A stretch of 64,000 nt of DNA from Cymbomonas tetramitiformis (Eukaryota; Chlorophyta; Pyramimonadophyceae; Pyramimonadales; Pyramimonadaceae), in NCBI GenBank assembly GCA_001247695.2, contig LGRX02035290.1:34222-98221 (forward strand), written 5' to 3'. This document shows positions 9,022 through 21,000 of the stretch, in pieces. Every line of letters starts with the position of its first letter. Position 1 is the first letter of the stretch. The notes below the pieces were generated by a model. That model had not been told where the DNA came from, did no database searches, and worked only from the letters and a program-made list of their open reading frames with translations. A program made the translations under genes and the position numbers.

Positions 9022-12000
9022 GTGGGGACGTTTCAAGTCAAACTGCAATGCCGTTTAGAAACGGGGTTCTTACGATGGGGTTATCCTCGCATGCTTGAAA
9101 TAAAACTTGCATCTGCGAGACATAAACCGTCCAGATACAACGACGGATGTCATCACGGACTCATAAACGCTCAACTTACAATCCAGCGTGTTCACTCCCG
9201 TGAACCCACAACCCTCAAATCTACCGCGCGCACAGCTGCGGATGAACCCTAGTTCTGAGCTGAACCCAACCGCGGCTCCCCAATGTTGATATGCAGACGA
9301 GCTGAAGCTGCTGGAGGCACCGAGTGACCCTAAGGAAACGATCGTGAAGCTGCCGGAAGCTCCAGATGTGTCGCCGCTGCTTGCGCTCGAAGCGCCGCCA
9401 CCTGCTTCGGATGGGAAGCTGTTAGGGCTTTCTTGGGGATATGGTGCTAAGGACGAGGAGGCCGCGAAGCCCTCGGATCCTGGTGCGACACAGCCTTGCA
9501 GTAGAAATTTGCGGCGCTGCTGCACTTATAATTCAGCCCGCTGCACATTGCTGCAAACGCAATGCAACACAGCTTGATATGTCAGACCCTTCGTGGACGC
9601 AGATTGTGCATCCAGCACGCCGTCTTCCGGACGCTGACTGTTCGTTCGCACAGCAAGGATGTTCGTTAACTGCTCTGCGAGGTGTGTCCGCGTCGCCTCG
9701 GGAAGGGGCTGGGCGCATTTCCGCGGGAAGCATGCTCCCGCTCGCCTTTCTCCCGAGGGTGGCCTTCGCTGACCCCGACTGAGGCAATGCCGCTGGCCAA
9801 CCCCCGCCAAGCCTCTCACTGCGGCAGCCGCTGACCAACCCCCGCCAAGCCTCTCGCTGCGGCAGTGCTGCTGGCCAACCCCGCTAAGCCTTCGCTGCGG
9901 CAGCCGCTGGGCCAACTCCCGCCAAGCCTCTCGCGCGGGGCAGCCGGGCACAACTCGTTTGCTCCCCGCTGCGGCAGCCGCTGGCCAACCCCGCTGCCCT
10001 CTTCACAAGTGGCAGGAAAGTTGCTGGCTGCCAACCTCCGCTAAGCCTTCTGCTATAGCCGCTAATAACCCCGCTGCTCTCGCTGCGCTGGCCAACCCCG
10101 CCACCACGGCAGTCGCCATTAACCCCTCGCCTTAAGCTCTCCCAGGCAGTCACGTCAGCCTCGCCAAGTCGCTGCTGCGGCAGCCGTCGTCACCCCCTCG
10201 CCAGGTGCCTGGCTATATGCACAGCCACAACCCCCGCCAAGCCTTTGCTGCAAAGCCGCCAAGCAAACCCCGCTAAGCCTCCCGCTGCGGCAGCCGCTGG
10301 CCAACCCCCGTTAAGTTTCTGCTGCGCAGTGCTGGCCAACCCCCCGTCAAGTTTCGTGGGCAGCAGTGCCGCTGTCACCCCGCTAAGCTGCCAGAGTCAC
10401 GGCCAACCCCCGCCAAGCCTCTCGCTGCGGCAGCCGCTGGCCAACCCCCGCCATGCCTCTCGCTGCGGCAGCCGCTGGCCAACCCCCGCCAAGCCTCTCG
10501 CTGCGGCAGCCGCTGGCCAACCTTTTGAGAGAGTTTAGAAGTCTGTGTGCTGGTCTTTCGGGGTCCGGAGGGGGTCCTCCTAGGTTGCTTGATCTCCTTG
10601 CAGCTCATTTTTCGGACGGGAGGGGTTCCTTCCGGTGTGGGTGCACGGCACCCTGGCGACGCCCTTTCATCTGCGGCTCTGTTGTGCTCGGACGAGGCGT
10701 GGCGTGCTGGTGCTGGAGGGGGCGTCCAGATGGCATCACTCCGCTCAAGGAGGTGGGGAAGCTGATGCACACGCTGACGACCAACTTCACGAGCATGCTC
10801 TTTGACGGGGAAGAGGAAGCGGAGGAGGAGGAGGAGGCCCTGCGAGAGGACAGCCCGCGCTATCCATGGGCGGCAGGCGCCAGGTCAGGAGCATGCCCGG
10901 GCAGTGCACGGGCTCTAAGTCTTCATCCTTCCGCCATGCCTCAGGGTCCCATGCACGGCTCGGAACTCTGAGCAAAGATCTGGCGTCAACTGTCCCGAAC
11001 CCATCCGGAGCCGGCACGCCGTCTTCCGGACACTGACTGTTCGCACAGCAAGGATGCTCGTTGACTGCTCTGCAAGATGACCCGATGTACCCGCGTCGCC
11101 TCGGGGGGGGGGGATGAGGGCTGCCTGGGGTTGGGGCCTGCAGGAGCGGCGAAGACTCAGCTCGCGAGTTCCAGGACAAGAGCAAGTCTCTGTGCACTGT
11201 GGACGATGTGCTCGCTCTCAGGTGGGAGTTTCCCGAAGGCTGCGTGCGCCTCGTGCCGTGTGCGCCCCATGCGATGCGACCTCGTGAGACCAGAGATCAG
11301 CACCGTTCCCGTGGAGTAAAACTTCAAAACCGCCTATTTGTCCGACCGATCAGTGCTCGTTCCAGGTCTGCCTTCGATGCGGGCCTAACTGGGGCCCTCG
11401 TGCCGGGGAGCGCAGGAGCCAGCAGACGCAGACGGCTAGCTCGGAACACTCAGCGCTCAAGGAGGTAAGCCAATGAGGGGCGCATTCACAGGGAGCTGTG
11501 CCCAAGCACGTGACATGTGAGAATATTTCCAGGCTGTGCCAAAGCACGCGACATGTGAGAATATTTCCAGGCAGTGCCAAAGCACGTGACATGTGAGAAT
11601 ATTTCCAGGCCTGTGCCAAAGCACGTGCCATGTGAAAATATTTCCGGGAGCTGTGCCAAAGCACGTGACATGTGAGAATATTTCCAGGCTTTGCCAAAGC
11701 ACGTGACATGTGAGAATATTTCCAGGCTGTGCCAAAGCACGTGACATGTGAGAACATTTCCGGGAGCTGTGCCAAAGCACGTGACATGTGAGAATATTTC
11801 CAGGCTGTGCCAAAGCACGTGACATGTGAGAATATTTCCAGGCTGTACCAAAGCACGTGACATGTGAGAATATTTCGGGAGCTGTGCCAAAGCACGTGAC
11901 ATTTGAGAATATTTCCAGGCTGTGCCAAAGCACGTGACATGTGCGAATATTTCCGGGAGCTGTGCCAAAGCACGTGCCATGTGAGAATATTTCCAGGCTG

Positions 12001-15000
12001 TGCCAAAGCACGTGACATGTGAGAATATTTCCGGGAGCTGTGCCAAAGCACGTGACATGTGAGAATATTTCCAGGCTGTACCAAAGCACGTGACATGTGA
12101 GAATATTTCCGGAGCTGTGCCAAAGCACGTGCCATGTGAGAATATTTCCAGGCTGTGCCAAAGCACGTGACATGTGCGAATATTTCGGGAGCTGTGCCAG
12201 CACGTGCCATGTGAGAATATTTCCAGGCTGTGCCAAAGCACGTGACATGAGAATATTTCCAGAGCTGTGCCAAAGCACGTGACATGTGAGAACATTTCCG
12301 GGAGCTGTGCCAAAGCACGTGACATGTGAGAATATTTCCAGGCTGTGCCAAAGCACGTGACATGTGAGAATATTTCCGGGAGCTGTGCCAAAGCACGTGG
12401 CATGCGAGTATATTTCCGGGAAATGAGGCCTTGGCCCGAGCATGTATACTGCCAGGAACTATGCTGTTGGCCCAAGCACGTGGCATGTGAAAATGTTGCT
12501 TGGAACTGCATTGCCCCAAGCACGTGGCATGCGGGATTGTTTTTTTGGGAAGCTGTGCTGCTGGCCAAGCGGGTGACATGCGAGAATATTGCAACAATCA
12601 AGCGTATTGCCAGGATCTTTGCCGTTGGCCCTCGAACGTGTTATATCAGAATATCATCACGAAAGATCTATTCCAGTGAAGCTCGTCTGGTCTGATCCGA
12701 CACATCGATGTGCACACCTTTATCTGTACGGTCACATCGATATGTGGACAAACTTGTGGTCGCCCACGTTGGTCTGCGGACGATCTCCTGGTTGAATCAT
12801 CCGAAGGGACTAAAACCGGAACATCACTGAGAGCACTGCTGGAGGGCGCTCCTTGTCTTGGGCCGCATGAAGCGAGCGCGCTGCAAGCTTTAATGCGGAG
12901 AGTCTTCTCGGATCAGCAGCTCCGAAGCAAACAGCCGCCCTGCACTCGTGGCAATGGCCCTGTGCCGTGTTCTTGGCAATAAGAGGCAGGTGCCGGGGCG
13001 TGAGCAGGCCCTTGGGGGCAGCGTCGGGGGGGGTGGACTTAACGTTGAGGCAATCCCGGAGGCCATCCTAGAGCGCTGGAGACAAGACAACATCCCGGAG
13101 GTGACCCCCCGCATGCAAGCAGGGCTGTGGACAGACGTGCAGCCAGCAATCATCACCCTGTACTCGTCCTGAGGGCGGGGCGTGCAGCGACAGAGACGTA
13201 CTGTACGATGAATGGGTGTCTTCAGCGTGCCGTCGCTCGAGGCTCCCTGAGTTCCTCGTGTGCTCCAATGAATGGAGGAGAAGCGCGGCTCACAAGTGTC
13301 GGAGACAGCTCCTTAGTCTACCCTCGAGGAGTCAGGTCCGACGGGCGGAGAGCGGCGCGGGCGGGGGCTCGGGCAGGTGAACGGGGAGGACATTCACGCC
13401 GAGGAGTTTGAGAATGAGCTGGACGAACTGGTGGAGCAGCTCATGATGGTGCTGGCTTGCCTACGCCCCTGCCCCCCATCTCGGCACCGGTTTCAGCCCC
13501 TGCCCTGTGCTGGAGTGCGGACGAGATGGCTCAATGACGGCCATTAATCAGCTGCGAGCGCAAGCAAGGTCGAAGGGCCCTGGCGCTGACGTGAAGTGGG
13601 GTGCGCCGGCTTGGCGCCGCGCAGGAGGAGGAGCAGAACTGCCAGCTGGTGGACTCCTGGATCGGCGCTCAGCCTCCTCCTCCTGAAAAAGGTGCCTTGC
13701 ACCCTGTGCCCGCTACCCCTTGGTGTCCACCCTGCCTCCTGGGGTCTCCCTTTCCTTCCTGGTGTCCGCCACAAAAGAGGGTCGCCCGCTTTGGTGTAAG
13801 GCGTAGGTGGTTTCGAGTTTGGGGTTAGAGCTGGGACGGGGGACGTGCTCGAGGTCAACGAGCATCAGCATACTCGCCCCGGATGTAGGCGCGCAGCACG
13901 AGGGGTCCTACGAGGGTGTACTGATCCTACTATGTTGGGGGCGGAGGGATGCCAATATATTCGTATGCTGCCCTCGTAGGAAACGCTTTCGGCCGAGTGA
14001 TGCGGGCCTTCCATCCGGTTGCACTACCGGTCCGCTTGTGTTGGGGGTTACTGGCCGTCCTCTCTTGACGGCGCGGAGCAGACAGATGACAGTTACCAGG
14101 GATGCAAGTTGGCCGGAGACGGCGCGGAGCAGACAGATGAAAGTTACCAGGGATGCAAGTTGGCCGGAGACCGCGCGGATCAGACAGATGAAAGTTAGCA
14201 GGGATGCAAGTTGGCCGGAGATGGCACGGAAGGCGTAGACAGCAGATGGACCGGTCTGCTCATCACCTGTGTTACAGTCATTATTTTCTCGGCGAAGGTC
14301 GAGCGCTCGTCGTGGAATGCCAGCTTGGATGCTCGCGCACTCGCTCCGAGTGCCTCCTTGTTACTAGCATGGTGGTGGTGGAACCTCCGGTGGTCTCGTG
14401 GCAGGGGCTCTCACATGAAGCGGGGGTTGATTTGCAGGCGTGGTAGATCCCTTGGAAGAGGTGCCCGCCGAGGGAACGAAGGCACTGCTGGAGAAGAACT
14501 CACGCTGGAGAGTTCTGCGAACATTGCGGCGTGTAGCTGACCTCGGTCTGCATCCTGGCACCCCTTCCACTGTGCCGTGCAATGCCATCCGGCATGTGCC
14601 ATGCTCCGAGGCCCCCCATCCTGCGCAACCTCGAGTCATGCCCCGAGGCCCCCATCCCGCGCAACCTCGAGTCATGCTCGAGGCCCCCATCCCGCGCAAC
14701 TCGAGTCATGCCCCGAGGCCCCATCCCAGTCAACCAGCCCCATGCCTCGAGTCATGCTCCCCATCCCGCGCAACTCGAGTCATGCTCCGAGGCCCCCCAT
14801 CCTGCGCAAACTGTAGTCATGGCGCAATTCTCCTCCCATGTAACACGCATTCATTCTATCTGATCTGGTGACGTGGCAATCCTCCATGCATGTGCCACTG
14901 AGGAGGCAGCATGGGAGTGTGTGGCTGTTCCGAGACAGGTAACAACGTTAAGAAAGAGGAGCTCAAGCTGGCGGCGCAGGTGTGGCCGGCGTAAAGCTGC

Positions 15001-18000
15001 CCCTGCTTAAGCATATCGGTTCGCAGCCGTTGACCTTGGTTACTGCTCTGAGCTGACGTGTCGCTTTAAAGGAGCGCGCGCTCGGCTCAGTGCTGCAATG
15101 CTGCCATGCGCTGACGTGTCGCTTTAAAGGAGCGCGGCCTCGGCGCAGTGCTGCAATGCTGCCATGCGCTGACGTGTCGCTTTAAAGGAGCGCGCGCTCG
15201 GCTCAGTGCCGCCATGCTGCCATGCGCTGACGTGTCGCTTAAAGGAGCGCGCGCTCGGCTCAGTGCTGCAATGCTGCCATGCGCTGACGTGTCGCTTAAA
15301 GGAGCGCGCGCTCGGCTCAGTGCTGCAATGCTGCCCTGCGCTGGGCCCCTGGGTGAGAGTGCAGGGGTTTGGGTGATGGCTGAATTTTGCGGGGTTTGCT
15401 CAGGACGGGTCTTTGCTGGAGGACTGGGCACAACCACTGCTGAACCAGCTCTTCCCCACAGCCTCAGTGCTGCTCTACCGCACCCTCCAGCGCGGCAACG
15501 ATGGCGACCGCACCACGCGCCTGCTCCAGGTGTGCCATGCGCTTCTTTCTCCTTCGTCCCCTCCCCCCTCTCCCCTCCCCTCAAAGACCACACATTTGAC
15601 CTGATCCACGATCCCTCACCCCTCCTGTCAGGGTGACAGCGGACGGTGACTCGCCCACATTCACGCTACACCCTCACACCGCCTCGTCAGTTTGGCAGGG
15701 AGGGTTACCACAGCATCCGCCACCTCTACCTCCGTTGATGACAAGCTAGCGTGCGCCGCCATGGCTCGTCATGGGGCTTGAGCCCCGCATCTGGCGCTGA
15801 CTGGTGCCCAACTATGTGCATTGCAGGGAGCAGCGCTCATCTTACGGGGGTGAGATTTTGGGGGATGGGAGGGGATGCCAGGTGCGAAGCTACAGCGAGG
15901 CCAACAAGAGCGAGGAGCCAGTGCTGGTGCGCCTCGCTCGTAAGGGCTACATCATGGAGCGCCGAGAATGCAACGAGCACGCCAACAGGGTCTTCTCTGC
16001 GTATGTGCCGAGCCTCCTGGCGGGGCCCGCCTACATCGACGTCGACCTGGACGTGGTAACCAAGGAGGCGGGCACGCCCCCAGACGCGCCCGTCAAAAGG
16101 GTGACGCGGCGGAAGGCCTCCCTGGCGGACAAGGAGGTGTTCGGGGCCTCTGTGCTGAACATGCCGGGCGCCTGCTGGATGCTGAGTACGCTGTCGGAAG
16201 CCGAGGCCCTCGGCACCCTTTTCACCTTGAAAGAGCTCTACGCCTGGTACAGCGACCTCTGCAACAAGGTGCGCCCCCCCTTGCGGCAGCTCCCTCATCT
16301 CGCCCTCGTCCATCGTCCAACTGGCTCATCAACCATAACGCATCAATCCAGCATGTCAGATCTCCTCAGCATGCCAGATGATCGGTCAGTGATTTTTCAG
16401 CACTCGTGGTCAAGGTCTTAGCCTCAGAGACACTCGCAACACCAGGTGTATTGGCGATACACGACGATTCTAAATCCGCCGTTGTCTTTTTTTTATGGAC
16501 GCCTTAGCTAAGATTAATAATTCCAAATAAATGAGACTCCCTTTTCAGCGAGGGGGCTATTATTTACAAGGGAGCCGAGCCCTCTCTACTTATCACCACT
16601 GTTGAGATGTAACGAATATGCACTCGGATGCATATGCCTCACAACTAGAGAACTAGTGGAATACGGGCAGCAGCCGCTGAAGATCCTACGGCCAGGTCTA
16701 GACAGCTCTCCTGTCCACAGAGATTCCAAGCTGGGTGCGGCAGGTAAAGATGTGGAAGAGGATTGCTTTAAACAGTCAACCGCTACCCCGCAGATCATAA
16801 GCTTGCGGCGGTGGCTCTAAAGTAGGTTGTGGGATTTGGGTTGCCGAGAGTCCCCGCGGCCCCAAAGATGTGACATCTTGAACCGCCAAAAAACAACAAA
16901 GATCGAACCGCTGGAAAAAACCTGTCTCTGATACTGACACTGCTCACACAAGATCCTGCGGTGATTCTGGAACGTGTTTTGGCTCCGAGTCACTTTTTTC
17001 AGCACGTTCCTTTCCCTTGCGAGATGTACGACGCTGCTTGCGTCTGAGGGTTTTTGCGCTGGGACCCGTACAAGATGTGGTGTCTACAGCCTCCTGTGCG
17101 CGCTCAGATTCTTCACTTGGCTTATTTGAGATGAGGGCCCTTTCTGCCGTGGTAACTGTCGCATGCGCCTTCGCTTCCACTAGCCTGATGGTCTCGAGCA
17201 GATTTTTCGTCAAAACTTGCGAGTCAGAGAGTGTCGATAAGAGTGATTCCACAGGCTGAGAGAGCGCGCAAACTCACGCGAAAGCGCGGTATACTTTCCC
17301 TTCGAATTTTTCAACAAGTGCAGGGCAGATGAGACACTTCCCAACACCTGTCGCAACTGTATCTCAAGGCTCGCAAAAAGCGGCTCAGTCGGCTGATTTT
17401 TGCGACCAGATTTTTGAACCATACTGAACGCTGCTCTCCTCAAAACGCGTATCAAAATACACCTGAAACATACAGTAATAAAACCATACAAGCGAAACAA
17501 AATGCCACTCATTATCATAAATTTATCGCAATAAAAAACAATAAGGGCGGCTGGAAAATTTCCGGAGAGGTGCATGCGTTAGCCGGTCAGCGAAAAGTGT
17601 CTTAACTAAGACTGCTATCTTTCCGACTCTCACACTGAAAATCCAAGGGTCGTTAGCTCCGATCAAGTCTGGGAACAACGGCCGAGCACGAATCCGAGCC
17701 TCCAAGTGGCAACTTTCCTGCAGCGCGGTGAGGAGCAAGCACTTTCCCGGCCAGCGGCCTGCCCCGTGCTTCGCAGTGGCGCGCCCGCAGGTGCGTCCGG
17801 TCTGCGGCAGTGCGTCAGCCCTGACCGCCAGGCAGCAGATCGCCATCTGCGTCCAGTCACTGTTGTCTAGGTGGGGTTGGGCGGGCGGGAGGCGAATGTG
17901 CTGAGAGCTAACACTGGATGCGAGGCGCAGGAGTCGGGCGTATCCTGTCCGGTGACGGTGACGCTGGACGAGGCCATCACGTACATCTGCGGGAAGGGCG

Positions 18001-21000
18001 GCCTCCTGTACCGCGCCACGCTGCATGGGCTTCACGATGACGAAGCATCCGAGGAGGAGGAGGACTTGTTCGGGCTGTGCAACACAGCCGCTTGCCTCCG
18101 GAGAGAGCTGCTCGTGGAGGAGCTGGATGACCTGCCCAGCGAGAGCATGTTCCGTGCCAACCCCGGGCTGTGGGAGGATACCTGCACTGTGTTCCAAGAG
18201 CTGCTTGAGACCATCCAGAGCAAGGGCCCGGACATTTGCGAGGGCTGGGGCACCCCTGTGGGCTGGACCCACGGCGCGCTGCATGCGGGCAACATCTTTG
18301 TCGACCGCCTCGGGGGGCCCTGGTGCGCGCCCCTCACAACGGCCATGGGGTGCCCCGTGGGCACTGCCCGCGGCTCCTACGGCGAGATGCTTGTGCGGCG
18401 AGATGCTCGTTCTTGCGCCAGATCCTCGCAGAGAGCGGCCGGCGCAGGGCATTCGTTTGGGGACCCTGATACGCGCCGCTCATCGATCTGGTGGTGCAGA
18501 AACTCCTCTGCCACCGTGTGCTATCGATCTGGCGGTGCAGAAACTCCTCTGCCACCGTGTGCCATCGATCGGCGGTGCTCCTCTGCCACCGTGTGCTATC
18601 GATCTGGCGGTGCAGAAACTCCTCTGCCACCGTGTGCCATCGATCTGGCGGTGCAGAAACTCCTCTGCCACCGTGTGCCATCGATCTGGCGGTGCAGAAA
18701 CTCCTCTGCCACCGTGTGTCATCGATCTGGCGGTGCAGAAACTCCTCTGCCACCGTGTGCCATCGATCTGGCGGTGCAGAAACTCCTCTGCCACCGTGTG
18801 CGGCGGCGCGCCGCGTTCTAGCCCACCACCTGCACTGGTCGGGCGCGCTCTGGTGCGCGTATCCTGCGCGCACCCGGTGCGAGACTCCGATGCACTCGTG
18901 GCCTGGGGAGGGATGCCTGGCGCAGGGTGATCAACCTGGCGCCGGAGAGCATCGTCAAGCAGCACTTCTTGAATGACCTGGCAGGGCTGGAGGCCAGCCT
19001 ATTGTTCGAATGCACCCCCTTGCCGGTCTCCCTGGAGGACGTCGCCCGAGGCCCGGAAGACCCGCTCGCTCTCAGCCTGTGGCTCGGAGTTCCAGTGAAG
19101 GTGGCTGAGGGGGTGCATGCCTTCTGTAAGGCCATCGCTGATCAGGACGCTGAGAGGTGCACCCTCCCGCCCCGCTGCATTGGAGGCCGCCCGTGTCCCG
19201 GTCCCGGTCCTCGTGTGCCCACGCCATCCACTATATTGCTCGTTCTCTTGACCCAACACCTCGTTGGGAGTCACGCTGCTGTTGGTGTCATCGGCATGAT
19301 TGCCATTGGCGTCATCGGTGTCGTTGCGGACACGTCCAAGGGGGCACTTAACGCAGGACCGCGGCTGACGACCCGCCCCCACGTGGCTTGCAATCATTGG
19401 ATCTCGGAGGGTGTGGGGAGGGGGGCCTCGGGTCTGCTTCGTGCGTGCGGCTGAGTGCGGCGGCGCCCCTTGCGAGTTCAGGCGGGCCCAGGCGGGTGCA
19501 GGCAAGCCTGGGCTCGCGGGCATGCGGTTGTGAGAGTGCGGGGTGTGGCGGCGCTCGCAGCATCAAGGAGGGCCACGCTCCCATCACCCCGCGGAATCTG
19601 GACCTCCGCTGGAAGGAGTACTTGCGGGCGCATGTGGGGCGGCACGCGGAGCGGGTGCAGCTGATGAAGATGCTCACGCCGTCTCCGGGGAAGGCGCGGA
19701 GCCGCCTGGACCTCGCGTTCCGGCTCACCGACATGCTGACGGAGAAGGTGAACCTACGCGACCTGCCGAGCAAAGACAGCGAGCTGGTCAAGAAGCTGCC
19801 GTCCCAGATGGCCTACACCTTCGGCGCGGTGTACCGTATCCGCCTCTGCATGATCGAGTTCCTCAACGAGAAGGCACGCCCCTCCCGCTTCCTTGGGGTG
19901 GCCTGATTGGCGCGCCCCTCCCACTCCCTTGGGGTGGCCTGATTGGCGCGCGCCTCCCGCTCCCTTGGGGTGGCCTGATTGGCGCGCCCCTCCCGCTCCC
20001 TTGGGGTGGCCTGATTGGCGCGCCCGGCTCCTGGCAGCACTGAGCCCTCGACATGCATCCCTGGACACGGCGCAACCGCCAGGGACACGGTACGCCACAA
20101 CTGCAGTATTCGTATTTTCCGGGGCGCTTCGTTGACCATCCACAGAACAACAATGGCGATGGCATGCTGTCCAGATTTAGTGTGACGACACCACGCATAG
20201 TGTTTTCAAATCCAGGTAATGTGGAAGATACATAATTTCTATGCATTGCTGTATTTTCAGTGTATACTTATGCATAGCATATGCATATGTATGTGCATAC
20301 ATTTAGTGCGGCAGCGAGTATAGAAATATGCATACATATATGTATACGACGATTTGATATCATATATATTCGTGTTCTAATTGCGCGTAGGCGATGTTTC
20401 TATCGATTGGGATGGACTCCGCAACTTTAAAGCGGTCGAATTGTTGATTGAAAATGGTACGTTTAACATGCCGGGCGCCGTTCCTGCCGATGATAGTTCT
20501 TGGCGTGCAACATGGGGTGATACGGCATCCATCGATGAGAATGGTTTCACAGTCCTGGACACTATCTTGGGTACCTTGTTTGTCAAATTATTCATGGATC
20601 AACATTGCATCGACCACCGATCGTCTGAGCCTGGCACAACGCCGGAGGTGATCTTGACAACTTTACCCGCTACATATCAGTTTGACACGGAGTTGCTCCC
20701 TGGTCAGACATTTTCATCATCACAGGCCTTGGAACATATAATGCAGGAAATATGCAATACCAAAAATGCAATAAAGCGCTCGTTTAAACTCCACACACTT
20801 TACGAGCGCTTTATTGCATTTTTGGTATTGCATATTTCCTGCATTATATGTTCCAAGGCCTGTGATGATGAAAATGTCTGACCAGGGAGCAACTCCGTGT
20901 CAAACTGATATGTAGCGGGTAAAGTTGTCAAGATCACCTCCGGCGTTGTGCCAGGCTCAGACGATCGGTGGTCGATGCAATGTTGATCCATGAATAATTT

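Larger units (their letters stand above)
15882..19156 (+). other. APH-like kinase core with substituted catalytic residues (domain)
   Basis: Exons 15882-16268, 17931-18322 and 18926-19156 join without phase conflict. They encode the N-lobe (EPVLVRLARKGYIMERRE), the hinge region (FGASVLNMPGACWMLSTLSE), the catalytic loop GWTHGALHAGNIFVD, and after the intron WVINLAPESIVKQHFLNDLA and LEASLLFECTPLP. In active APH-fold kinases the loop is HGDxHxxN and the following strand ends IDF or IDW. Here Asp is replaced by Ala and by Asn. His and the loop Asn are kept, so the fold is probably intact. An intron of 603 bp splits the Trp codon between the two motifs. Confidence 0.65.

Noticed and set aside
9070..9525. 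Minus-strand serine-rich frame of 151 codons
   Set aside because: The opposite strand encodes a better protein (ELKLLEAPSDPKETI and more) that splices in phase to the exons before and after. The Ser-rich frame is its shadow.
11350..12601. Three overlapping minus-strand reading frames up to 415 codons
   Set aside because: They translate a 37-41 bp minisatellite (WKYSHMSRALAQ-like repeats in all three frames) and overlap real plus-strand exons nearby. The openness comes from the repeat unit.
17523..18452. Minus-strand frame of 309 codons
   Set aside because: It lies antisense to the kinase-core exon (17931-18322), whose plus frame has family motifs and fitting splice sites.
20381..20881. A 166-codon gene reading through the palindrome loop
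   Set aside because: The last 30 codons are simply the antisense of the other arm. The meaningful frame ends at the loop.
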